Positions 1 through 7,111 of a DNA stretch of 20,093 nt are shown here, piece after piece. Numbering within the stretch: the stretch's first letter is position 1; every line of letters begins with the position of its first letter. The stretch is from Alistipes sp. Its GTDB lineage: Bacteria > Bacteroidota > Bacteroidia > Bacteroidales > Rikenellaceae. The position numbers were made by a program, and so were the translations under genes. A model generated the notes under the pieces. It ran no database searches, was not told the origin of the DNA, and was given only the letters and a program-made list of their open reading frames with translations. The stretch is from assembly GCA_017561105.1 (NCBI GenBank), contig JAFZDR010000089.1, positions 1 through 20,093 of the forward strand, given 5' to 3'.

Positions 1-835
1 TGTTGTTATCGAGCGCCTTGCTTATGCCGGTTGATGTGATGGTGTGAGCCAACTCGCCATAGTTGCGCAATGGCTCCTTAGTGATAATATTGATTGTACC
101 ACCGATAGCCGATGATCCGTAGAGTGCCGAGCCGCCACCGCGAACAACCTCAATACGCTCCACCATATTTGCAGGGATATGCTCCAATCCGTAAACGCCT
201 GCCAAGGCCGAGAATACAGGGCGTGAGTTGATTACGATCTGCGAGTACTGACCCGAAAGACCGTTGATGCGAACCTGTGCAAAACCGCAGTTCTGACACG
301 AGTTCTCAACACGTACACCCGGCTGGAACGACAAACCCTCGGCCAAAGTAGGAGCCGAAACCTTGTTCAAGAGATCCGAGTCTACGATATTTACGAGTGT
401 CGGAGCCTCGCTGCGCTTTGTGGCGTTACGGTTTGCCGATACTACGACAGCATCAACCGAAATCTGCTCCTCAGTAGTCTCAAAGTTGAGCTGAATGTCT
501 GTTCCGCATTCAACCTCTACCTCCTTATTCTGTGTCGCGTAGCCGATAGCCGATACCGATACTACGAACTTACCTACAGGTACATGGTAGAGGGTGTAGT
601 GGCCGGTTGCATCGGTTGTCGTACCGATTGTAGTGCCGTCGATTGTTACTGTAATATATGGGATATGCTCCTTTGTGCGGGAGTCTGTTACGTGTCCGTG
701 AATTGTAGCTTCGCACTTATCTGCTGCGGGGTGGCTGTAGCCGTTCTTGTGATGGATGTGGTGCGCGTTATTCTGCGCAATGGCTGTTGCGCACATAAAG
801 AGCGCAACAATTATTATTGTTGTGAGTTTTTTCAT
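1..835 (-). CDS. TonB-dependent outer membrane receptor, N-terminal part (partial)
   Basis: This is an outer membrane active-transport channel that imports a ligand using TonB/ExbBD energy. I translated 278 codons from the ATG at 835; the reading frame stays open to the window edge, so the beta-barrel is missing. Residues 1-20 are a signal peptide ending AIA. Residues 24-48 are His-rich (HHIHH at 25-29, plus H35 and H48). A CarboxypepD_reg-like beta domain covers about 43-125, and a TonB-box-like stretch (ISVDAVVVSA) follows. The plug domain starts near 140 and includes CQNCG (180-184), RINGL, YSQIVINSRPVFSAL, VERIEVVRGGGSALYGSSAIGGTINI and ITKEP. The plug resembles siderophore, heme and metal receptors more than SusC sugar transporters. 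The His-rich head and the Cys-rich gene upstream suggest a metal or metal-complex ligand (inference). It lies 67 bases downstream of that gene on the same strand. Confidence 0.93.
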   Translation of the reverse strand, partial: MKKLTTIIIVALFMCATAIAQNNAHHIHHKNGYSHPAADKCEATIHGHVTDSRTKEHIPYITVTIDGTTIGTTTDATGHYTLYHVPVGKFVVSVSAIGYATQNKEVEVECGTDIQLNFETTEEQISVDAVVVSANRNATKRSEAPTLVNIVDSDLLNKVSAPTLAEGLSFQPGVRVENSCQNCGFAQVRINGLSGQYSQIVINSRPVFSALAGVYGLEHIPANMVERIEVVRGGGSALYGSSAIGGTINIITKEPLRNYGELAHTITSTGISKALDNN

Positions 836-845
836 TTCAGTTATT

Positions 846-913
846 GTTTATCGATAAAACGTATGTAAAATTGGCACGTAGTATTGCCAATGTTGTATTG
901 TTTTACGATAAAC
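846..913 (-). promoter_or_regulatory. Nested hairpin in the leader of the TonB receptor gene
   Basis: Read on the minus strand, the arm GTTTATCGTAAAAC (913-900) pairs along all 14 bases with GTTTTATCGATAAAC (860-846), leaving one bulged base. Inside the loop, ATTGGCA (891-885) pairs with TGCCAAT (876-870) around an 8-base loop. The structure ends 10 bases before the receptor ATG. Its 5' arm contains the TAA stop codon of the upstream gene (905-903). It is not followed by a U tract, so it does not look like a simple terminator. A regulatory or coupling role is inferred. The outer arms could alternatively be paired protein-binding sites on DNA. Confidence 0.6.
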
Positions 914-1235
914 AAGGAGGTCCGCGGAGCGATGATACTACAACTATACGATTTGCTGCTGCGGTTGGAACTATCTCATACTCGTAGAGCAAAGTTGTAA
1001 TTATCGGGGTGTAATGAAAATACTCTGCAGCGACCGCGAGGAAATCCTCGGCGTGGCAGATAGGACAGTTACACGACACCCACTCTCCCGCATCGGCAGA
1101 TGGGTGGGCTGTGCGCAGATAGTTCTCGTAGTAACCCCTGTCGTGGGTTATCCATACTCTGCTCGACACTGCGAAAATCATCAGTGCTGCAAGCAGATGC
1201 GCAAGACCTGTTCTATATGTAACTTTCCGTTTCAC
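903..1235 (-). CDS. Small membrane-anchored protein with CNCPIC motif and RGPP tail
   Basis: I cannot name this 110-residue protein with certainty. Residues about 9-29 (GLAHLLAALMIFAVSSRVW) form a signal anchor after a basic start. A soluble part follows, with C55-N-C57-P-I-C60-H at 55-61, a typical metal or thiol site. The protein ends in LRGPPCLS. From memory, small Bacteroidetes proteins with a CPIC motif and an LRxPP tail sit beside TonB receptors, and DUF2946-like proteins sit beside copper receptors; this looks related, but I could not check it. The likely role is periplasmic metal handling for the receptor encoded just downstream (inference). The chosen start is GTG at 1235. It lies only 5 bases after a TATCTTTG -7 box, which implies a leaderless or nearly leaderless message. 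The next in-frame ATG (residue 19) would remove most of the membrane segment. Confidence 0.7.
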   Translation of the reverse strand: MKRKVTYRTGLAHLLAALMIFAVSSRVWITHDRGYYENYLRTAHPSADAGEWVSCNCPICHAEDFLAVAAEYFHYTPIITTLLYEYEIVPTAAANRIVVVSSLRGPPCLS

Positions 1236-1240
1236 GGCTG

Positions 1241-1248
1241 CAAAGATA
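1241..1248 (-). promoter_or_regulatory. -7 promoter box (TATCTTTG) for the CNCPIC gene
   Basis: TATCTTTG on the minus strand matches the Bacteroidetes TAnnTTTG consensus. Upstream of it (1249-1275) is an A/T-tract region resembling the one before rpsP. No clear -33 TTTG is present at the expected spacing. Transcription should start at or next to the GTG codon and continue into the TonB receptor gene. Confidence 0.6.
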
Positions 1249-1320
1249 CAAACTTTAATTAAAAATTAAAAATTATGCAAAAAATCTCTCTTGCACGACC
1301 TATCGACACCCAAATTTTAC

Positions 1321-1328
1321 TATATTTG
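1321..1328 (+). promoter_or_regulatory. -7 promoter box (TATATTTG) for glgB
   Basis: TATATTTG matches the TAnnTTTG consensus and lies 31 bases before the glgB ATG. No convincing -33 element is seen. It is divergent from the promoter at 1241-1248, so the two share an intergenic region of about 120 bases. Confidence 0.55.
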
Positions 1329-1359
1329 TAGAAGGTTTTAATCTAAACAAGCCGATAAT

Positions 1360-3390
1360 ATGGTCGAGAGTAAGAGAAAGCAGTTGGCAATGGTTGCCGA
1401 GGATGAGTGGTTGCAACCTGTTGAGGAGGCGGTAAATGCGCGATATGATATGTACTGTGCGCACCTTGCCGATATCGAGCGCAATGGCTCTATTGTCGAT
1501 TATGCAAACGGCTACCGCTATTTCGGTTGGCAGTACGACGAGGATATGTCGGGCTGGTGGTTCCGCGAGTGGCTGCCTGCAGCAAGCGATGTCTATATCT
1601 TCGGCGATTTCAACAATTGGCAGCGCACCCAGCTCCGTTTGAGCAAGGATGTGCATGGCGTATGGAGTATCTTCCTGCCCGATGCGATGTACTCTTACCG
1701 TCTGACTCACGGCTCGCTCTATAAGCTCCATATTCACGGACAAAACGGCTGGCACGATCGCTTACCGGCATACGCAACGCGCCTTGTTCAGGACGACGAA
1801 ACAAAGAACTATTCGGCTCAATTCTGGATTCCGCAGCCATTCGACTGGGACGACGATAAGCTGGTCGTAGATAAGAATAATCTGCTGATTTACGAGACCC
1901 ACATCGGCATGTCTTCCGAGAAGGAGGGCGTATCGACCTATAAGGAGTTCGAGCGCAAGGTCCTTCCGCGCGTTAAGAAGGCGGGCTATAATGCTATTCA
2001 GGTTATGGCTATTGCAGAACACCCGTACTACGGTTCGTTCGGCTACCATGTGGCAAACTTCTTTGCGCCATCGTCGCGCTTTGGTACTCCCGAGGAGTTG
2101 AAGTCGCTCGTGCGCAAGGCGCATAAGCTTGGTATCGCGGTTATTATGGATATTGTTCATGCCCACTATGTCAAGAACTTCAACGAGGGTATCAACGAGC
2201 TCGACGGCTCACCAAATCACTACTCGAAGGAGGGCGATGCGGGCTATCAGCCATATTGGGATTCGAAGATTTTTGACTACGGCAAGCGCGAGGTTGAGCA
2301 CTTCCTCCTCTCGAATGTTAAGTATTGGCTCGATGAGTTCCACTTCGACGGCTATCGCTTCGATGGTGTAACCTCGATGATATACCACCACCACGGATAT
2401 ACCGATTTCGATTGTCGCGAGAAGTTCTTCGACGAGGGTGTTAATCGCGATGCCTTGGTCTATCTCGCTTTGGCAAATAAGCTCGTTCACGACTTCCGTC
2501 CCGAGGCTGTAACCATTGCCGAGGATGTGAGCGGTATGCCGGGTATGTGCCGTACAATTGAGGATGGCGGTATCGGTTTCGACTTCCGTTTAGGTATGGC
2601 AATTCCCGATTTCTGGATTAGACTTTTGGAGGATGAGAGCGATGAGTCGTGGAATATCGACGAAATGTGGAGCGTGCTGACCAATCGTCTGCCGAAGGTT
2701 AAGACTGTGGCTTATGCCGAGTCGCACGACCAGGCCATGGTGGGCGATAAGACTATAGCCTTCCGCCTGATGGATAAGGAGATGTACTTTGCAATGAACA
2801 AAGGCTCCGAAAACCTTATCGTAGAGCGCGGTATGGCTCTTCACAAGATGATTCGCCTGATGACAATATCGGTAGGTGGCGATGCCTATCTCAACTTTAT
2901 GGGTAACGAGTTCGGACACCCCGAGTGGATCGATTTCCCTCGCGAGGGCAATGGTTGGAGCTATGCTCACGCACGCCGTCAGTGGTCGTTGGCCGATAAT
3001 GGTTTCTTGCGCTACGGACAGCTCAGCTTGTTCGACAAGGAGATGTTGAAGGTCATTAAGAAGTACAAGGTTTTGGCCGACGGATACCCTTACAGATGGC
3101 ACTCCGACTATGAAAACCAAACTATTGCATTCTCGCATAAGGGGTTGTACTTTGTGTTCAATTGGAGCCCCGAAAATTCATGCCCAGACTATCGCGTAGA
3201 GGTGCCTTGGGCCGGTAAATATACGGTTGAGCTATCGACCGACGAGAGCCGTTTCGGAGGTTTCGACCGTCAGGTTAAGGGTCAGGAACACTTTACCGAG
3301 ACAATAAAAGACGAGTGGGATAACGCCCACCACTTTATCAAGATTTATAACACTGCCCGCACGGCAATGGTGTTGAAATGGCATAAATAG
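1360..3390 (+). CDS. glgB: 1,4-alpha-glucan branching enzyme (GH13)
   Basis: This cytoplasmic enzyme makes the alpha-1,6 branches of glycogen by moving segments of alpha-1,4 glucan chains. The 676 residues carry a CBM48-like domain at about 50-150 (WWFREWLPAASDVYIFGDFNNW), a GH13 barrel at about 170-560, and an all-beta C-terminal domain. The conserved GH13 regions are intact. Region I is DIVHAH (264-269). Region II is GYRFDGVTS (331-339) with nucleophile D335. Region III is IAEDVSG with acid/base E388. Region IV is ESHDQ with H456 and D457. The MGNEFGHPEWIDFPR stretch and the overall arrangement resemble the eukaryote-type subfamily (GH13_8) that Bacteroidetes carry, rather than the longer E. 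coli type. The ATG at 1360 gives the usual N-terminus; a second in-frame ATG ten codons on is possible. The next gene follows after 7 bases, so the two are probably co-transcribed. Confidence 0.96.
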   Translation: MVESKRKQLAMVAEDEWLQPVEEAVNARYDMYCAHLADIERNGSIVDYANGYRYFGWQYDEDMSGWWFREWLPAASDVYIFGDFNNWQRTQLRLSKDVHGVWSIFLPDAMYSYRLTHGSLYKLHIHGQNGWHDRLPAYATRLVQDDETKNYSAQFWIPQPFDWDDDKLVVDKNNLLIYETHIGMSSEKEGVSTYKEFERKVLPRVKKAGYNAIQVMAIAEHPYYGSFGYHVANFFAPSSRFGTPEELKSLVRKAHKLGIAVIMDIVHAHYVKNFNEGINELDGSPNHYSKEGDAGYQPYWDSKIFDYGKREVEHFLLSNVKYWLDEFHFDGYRFDGVTSMIYHHHGYTDFDCREKFFDEGVNRDALVYLALANKLVHDFRPEAVTIAEDVSGMPGMCRTIEDGGIGFDFRLGMAIPDFWIRLLEDESDESWNIDEMWSVLTNRLPKVKTVAYAESHDQAMVGDKTIAFRLMDKEMYFAMNKGSENLIVERGMALHKMIRLMTISVGGDAYLNFMGNEFGHPEWIDFPREGNGWSYAHARRQWSLADNGFLRYGQLSLFDKEMLKVIKKYKVLADGYPYRWHSDYENQTIAFSHKGLYFVFNWSPENSCPDYRVEVPWAGKYTVELSTDESRFGGFDRQVKGQEHFTETIKDEWDNAHHFIKIYNTARTAMVLKWHK

Positions 3391-3397
3391 AGCATAT

Positions 3398-6223
3398 ATG
3401 AAACGCTATAAAGAGTTTGTTGAGCGCATAAAAGAGTTCGTTGCCGAGGATAGAGTCTATACCGACGAGTTGCGCCGCTTTGCGTGGGGAACGGATGCGG
3501 GATTTTACCGCCTGACCCCGCAGGTGGTGGTGCGTGCCAAAGACGAGAAGGAGGTATCGCAGTTGCTCAAGGAGACTTCGGCGTTGCATCTGCCAGTGAC
3601 CTTCCGCGCTGCGGGAACATCGCTCTCGGGACAGTCGATAAGCGACTCGATACTTGTTGTGGCGGGTAAACATTGGGAACGCTACTCCGTAGGCAAGGGT
3701 GGCGAAACCATCACACTCGAGCCGGGTATTGTGGGTGCCGAGGTCAATCGCATCCTAAAGCCTTATGGTCGCAAATTTGGTCCCGACCCCGCTTCGATTA
3801 AGAGTGCGATGGTGGGCGGTATCGTTATGAATAACGCCTCGGGAATGAGTTGTGGCGTGTGGGCAAATAGCGACAGGGTGCTGCTCTCGGCGCGATTGGT
3901 CTTTGCCGACGGAACAATTCTCGATACCGCCGACAAGGCGAGCCGTGAGGCCTTTGCCGCGTCGCACAAGGCTCTTTTGGATGAGATTTGTGCCATTCGC
4001 GACGAGGTGCGAGCCGATGCTGAGCTGTCGGAGCGCATCCGCAAGAAGTATGCGATAAAGTGCGTTACGGGTCTTAATCTCCTGCCATTTGTGCAGTATG
4101 ACGATCCGTTCGATATAATTCTCCACTCGATAGTCGGCTCGGAGGGTACTTTGTGCTTTGTGGGCGAGGTTACTATGAGAACATTGCCGTTGTTGCCACT
4201 CCATAAGACCGCCATGGTCTATTTCCGCACAATTCGCGAGGCATGCGAGGCGGTGGTGGCAATTCGCCAATACAATGTTTCGGCAGTGGAGCTGCTTGAT
4301 TCGCGCTCGCTCACCGCTGCGGGCGACACTACGGGTGAGGGGCTTACAGCTCTGTTGATAGAGGTTGAAGAGGCCGAGCAAATGGCTCTTGATGAGAAGG
4401 TTGCGAAAGTTACTGTCGAGCTCGAAAAGTTCGATACCGTTACGGGCGTAAACTTTACCGACAATGAGTCGGAGCGAGCAAAGCATTGGGCTGTCAGAGC
4501 GGGAATCTTCCCTATGGTCGGAGGTCTGCGCAAAGAGGGTACAACCTGTATGATTGAGGATATTGCCTTCCACATCGAGGATCTGCCACAAGCAACCGAG
4601 GAGCTTTCGGCTCTGCTCGATAGATGCGGATATGACGACTCCTGCATCTATGGCCACGCCTTGGAGGGTAACTACCACTTTATTATAAATCAGTCGCTCT
4701 CGACCGAGGAGGAGGTTGCACGATATAAGCGCCTTATCGAGGAGGTTGCCGAGCTTGTGGTCGATAAGTACGACGGCTCGCTCAAGGCGGAGCACGGTAC
4801 GGGCCGCAATATGGCGCCATTTGTCGAGCGTGAGTGGGGCACAAAGGCCTATGCAATGATGCAGCGCGTAAAGCGAGCATTCGACAGCGAAAATCTGCTC
4901 AATCCGGGTGTTATTTTCAACGATGATAAGGAGTGCTACCTCAAAAACTTTAAGTCGTTGCCAATTCTTATCCCTGCCGAGGATGCTTCGGAGGAGGTGC
5001 GCGAGATATATAAGCAGCTTAATCGCTGTATCGAGTGCGGTTTCTGCGAGGTAAATTGCGTGTCGTGCGGATATACACTATCGTCGCGTACCAGAATGGT
5101 CTTACAACGCGAGATTGCGAGCTTGGAGCTTTCGGGCGAGTTGCCTGAACGCCTGGCTCTGCTTCGTAAAGGCTATTCGCACTATGGAAATGACACTTGT
5201 GCGGGCGATGGTTTGTGTTCAAAATCGTGCCCTATGGGCATCAATATGTCGGAGCTTACCCACGAACTGCGTCGTCGCGAAATAGGTGCGATGGGCAATA
5301 GGGTAGGAGGCTTTGTTGCCGACCACTTTGCCGGTGTGAAGGGTGTATTGCGTAGCGTTTTGGCGGTTGCCGATGTGGCACACTCGGTTGTTGGCTCAAA
5401 GGCGATGTCGGCAATTGGTAAGGGGTTGCACAAGGGGTTAAAGATGCCGTTGTGGACACCGTCTTTGCCGAAGAACTACCGCTTCAAGGAGGGCCGTGTG
5501 GAGCATGCCGAGCATAGAGATAAGGTTGTTTACTTCCCAAGCTGCATAAATCAGACTATGGGTACCGAGAAGGCGTCGCGTCACTGCCGACCTTTGGTCG
5601 AGGAGATGATGTCGCTCTTCGAGAAGGCGGGCTATGAGGTTATTTTGCCGAAGGGTATGGAGTCGTTATGTTGCGGTACAATTTGGGAGAGCAAGGGTAT
5701 GCCGGAGGTGGCAGATCGCAAGATTGCCGAGCTTGAAAATGCACTCTGGGAGGCGTCGGAACAGGGAAAGTATGATGTTGTCTGCGACCAGAGCCCGTGC
5801 CTCTACCGTATGAAGCAAAAGATAAAGAGTTTACACCTCTACGACTCTACCGAGTTTGTATGGGAGAAGATGCGTGATAGATTGGAGTTTCGCCAAACTG
5901 AGAAGCCGATAGCACTGCACCTCACCTGCTCGACTCGCAAGATGGGTATCGAGGGTGCGGTTGAGGGGTTGGCTCGATTGTGCTCTTCGAAGGTGCTTAT
6001 CCCCGAGGGTGTCGGCTGCTGCGGCTTTGCGGGCGATAAGGGTATGACTCACCCCGAGCTTAATGCCTACGCGCTGCGTAAGCTCCGTTCGCAGATTGAG
6101 GCTAACGGTATCGAGGTAGGTTACTCGAACTCACGCACCTGCGAAATCGGTCTTGCAACCAATTCGGGTGTGCCGTACCGCTCGATAATTTACTTGGTAA
6201 ATGAGTGTACGGTCAAAAAATAG
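3398..6223 (+). CDS. FAD-linked oxidase fused to Fe-S/CCG subunit (D-lactate or glycolate dehydrogenase type)
   Basis: This is predicted to oxidise a D-2-hydroxy acid such as D-lactate or glycolate and pass electrons through Fe-S clusters to the respiratory chain. It combines in 941 residues what GlcD and GlcF do as two proteins. An FAD_binding_4 domain (about 38-265) contains TFRAAGTSLSGQS, FGPDPAS, MVGGIVMNNASG and VGSEGTLC. An FAD-oxidase C domain (about 270-508) contains YGHALEGNYHFI, KAEHGTGRNMAPF and NPGVI. A 4Fe-4S dicluster region has C544, C547, C550 and C554, then C601, C607, C611 and P612. Two CCG domains show PSC (714-716) with CCG at 758-760, and C844 with CCG at 874-876. The length fits the fused family. 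It lies 7 bases after glgB. The true substrate cannot be told from sequence alone. Confidence 0.92.
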   Translation: MKRYKEFVERIKEFVAEDRVYTDELRRFAWGTDAGFYRLTPQVVVRAKDEKEVSQLLKETSALHLPVTFRAAGTSLSGQSISDSILVVAGKHWERYSVGKGGETITLEPGIVGAEVNRILKPYGRKFGPDPASIKSAMVGGIVMNNASGMSCGVWANSDRVLLSARLVFADGTILDTADKASREAFAASHKALLDEICAIRDEVRADAELSERIRKKYAIKCVTGLNLLPFVQYDDPFDIILHSIVGSEGTLCFVGEVTMRTLPLLPLHKTAMVYFRTIREACEAVVAIRQYNVSAVELLDSRSLTAAGDTTGEGLTALLIEVEEAEQMALDEKVAKVTVELEKFDTVTGVNFTDNESERAKHWAVRAGIFPMVGGLRKEGTTCMIEDIAFHIEDLPQATEELSALLDRCGYDDSCIYGHALEGNYHFIINQSLSTEEEVARYKRLIEEVAELVVDKYDGSLKAEHGTGRNMAPFVEREWGTKAYAMMQRVKRAFDSENLLNPGVIFNDDKECYLKNFKSLPILIPAEDASEEVREIYKQLNRCIECGFCEVNCVSCGYTLSSRTRMVLQREIASLELSGELPERLALLRKGYSHYGNDTCAGDGLCSKSCPMGINMSELTHELRRREIGAMGNRVGGFVADHFAGVKGVLRSVLAVADVAHSVVGSKAMSAIGKGLHKGLKMPLWTPSLPKNYRFKEGRVEHAEHRDKVVYFPSCINQTMGTEKASRHCRPLVEEMMSLFEKAGYEVILPKGMESLCCGTIWESKGMPEVADRKIAELENALWEASEQGKYDVVCDQSPCLYRMKQKIKSLHLYDSTEFVWEKMRDRLEFRQTEKPIALHLTCSTRKMGIEGAVEGLARLCSSKVLIPEGVGCCGFAGDKGMTHPELNAYALRKLRSQIEANGIEVGYSNSRTCEIGLATNSGVPYRSIIYLVNECTVKK

Positions 6224-6239
6224 AATAATCGACAAATAG

Positions 6240-6272
6240 AAGGGGCTGCTCAACAATGTTGGACAGCCCCTT
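6240..6272. terminator. Bidirectional terminator between convergent genes
   Basis: AAGGGGCTG (6240-6248) pairs with CAGCCCCTT (6264-6272). The stem continues inward after one mismatch, CAAC (6251-6254) with GTTG (6258-6261), closing a 3-base loop. It sits 16 bases after the stop of the FAD/Fe-S gene and 25 bases after the stop of the convergent rubrerythrin gene, so it can serve both. Confidence 0.85.
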
Positions 6273-6297
6273 ACCTATTTATTAGAGTAACTATCTA

Positions 6298-6834
6298 CTA
6301 ATAGTTCTCAGCCTTAATCTCGAAGTAAGACTGTGGGTGAGCACATACAGGGCAAACCTCAGGTGCCTGCTTGCCTACTACGATGTGACCGCAGTTCGAG
6401 CACTGCCAAATCATATCGCCCTCGCGCGAGAATACCAAACCACCCTCAACATTCTCCAAAAGCTTGAGGTAACGCTCCTCGTGCTCCTTCTCGATCTTAG
6501 CTACACCCTCGAACAAGTTTGCGATGTGGTCGAAGCCCTCCTCGCGAGCCTCCTTAGCGAAGGTTGCGTACATATCGGTCCACTCGTAGTTCTCGCCCTC
6601 AGCTGCGTGCTTCAAGTTCTCAGCTGTGTTACCGATGCCGCCGAGCAACTTGAACCAAATCTTAGCGTGCTCCTTCTCGTTGTTTGCAGTCTCCTCAAAC
6701 AACTTAGCAATCTGAACATAACCATCCTTCTTCGCCTTCGATGCGTAGTAGGTATACTTATTACGAGCCTGCGACTCACCAGCAAATGCTGTCCACAAAT
6801 TCTGCTCGGTCTTCGAGCCTTTCAAATTCTTCAT
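6298..6834 (-). CDS. rbr: Rubrerythrin
   Basis: This is a cytoplasmic non-heme diiron peroxidase that reduces hydrogen peroxide using electrons received through its rubredoxin domain; it protects anaerobes from oxygen. At 178 residues it has the usual family length. A ferritin-like four-helix domain (1-135) carries the diiron ligands as E20, the ExxH pair E53/H56, E95/E98, and the second ExxH E115/H118. A C-terminal rubredoxin domain has CSNC (145-148) and CPVC (161-164), which bind one iron, and ends with a typical [13 protein letters not shown]. It is a single-gene unit with its own promoter and the shared terminator. Confidence 0.96.
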   Translation of the reverse strand: MKNLKGSKTEQNLWTAFAGESQARNKYTYYASKAKKDGYVQIAKLFEETANNEKEHAKIWFKLLGGIGNTAENLKHAAEGENYEWTDMYATFAKEAREEGFDHIANLFEGVAKIEKEHEERYLKLLENVEGGLVFSREGDMIWQCSNCGHIVVGKQAPEVCPVCAHPQSYFEIKAENY

Positions 6835-6879
6835 ACTCTATTTTTTTGTTTAGATGTTAATTTTTCTTGTTTGCTACTG

Positions 6880-6911
6880 CGAAGATAGGATATTTTTTTA
6901 ATTTGTGCAAA
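6880..6911 (-). promoter_or_regulatory. Promoter for rubrerythrin
   Basis: On the minus strand, TTTG (6911-6908) is followed by a 20-base spacer and TATCTTCG (6887-6880). This fits the Bacteroidetes -33 TTTG and -7 TAnnTTTG layout with one mismatch in the -7 box. The leader to the ATG at 6834 is about 40 bases and A-rich. Confidence 0.65.
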
Positions 6912-6980
6912 TACTATTTTCTTATAAAAGTATAAATTTTAGTTATACTAACGCCATTTTTGCTTTTCGTCGATGGATAA

Positions 6981-7012
6981 TTCGTTTTTCTAATAATTAT
7001 TCGCTATATTTG
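6981..7012 (+). promoter_or_regulatory. Promoter for the surface lipoprotein gene
   Basis: TATATTTG at 7005-7012 matches the -7 consensus. TTCG at 6981-6984 lies exactly 20 bases upstream, in the place of the -33 TTTG. This leaves a leader of roughly 95 bases, long for this group, which contains the hairpin at 7031-7062. Confidence 0.6.
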
Positions 7013-7030
7013 CATTATAGAAATAATCCA

Positions 7031-7062
7031 ATTACCCTTTCTAATTTTTAGAGAGGGCTAAT
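7031..7062 (+). promoter_or_regulatory. Hairpin in the lipoprotein gene leader
   Basis: CCCTTTCT (7035-7042) pairs with AGAGAGGG (7050-7057), with one G-U pair, around a 7-base AT-rich loop. ATTA (7031-7034) pairs with TAAT (7059-7062) across one bulged C and lengthens the stem to 12 pairs. It starts about 20 bases after the -7 box and ends 49 bases before the ATG. There is no U tract after it, so an mRNA-stability or regulatory role is more likely than termination. Confidence 0.45.
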
Positions 7063-7111
7063 TCGTTGATATAGAAAGATAGTAAATCGTTAACTTAAAC
7101 AAAAAATCAAA

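Noticed and set aside
584..868. Plus-strand 94-codon open frame
   Set aside because: It is antisense to the signal peptide and CarboxypepD_reg-like region of the TonB receptor, and its Cys/Val-rich product has no plausible fold.
3755..4795. Minus-strand open frame of 346 codons opposite the FAD/Fe-S oxidase gene
   Set aside because: It overlaps a well-supported conserved enzyme completely and shows no recognisable motifs; codon bias of the real gene explains it.
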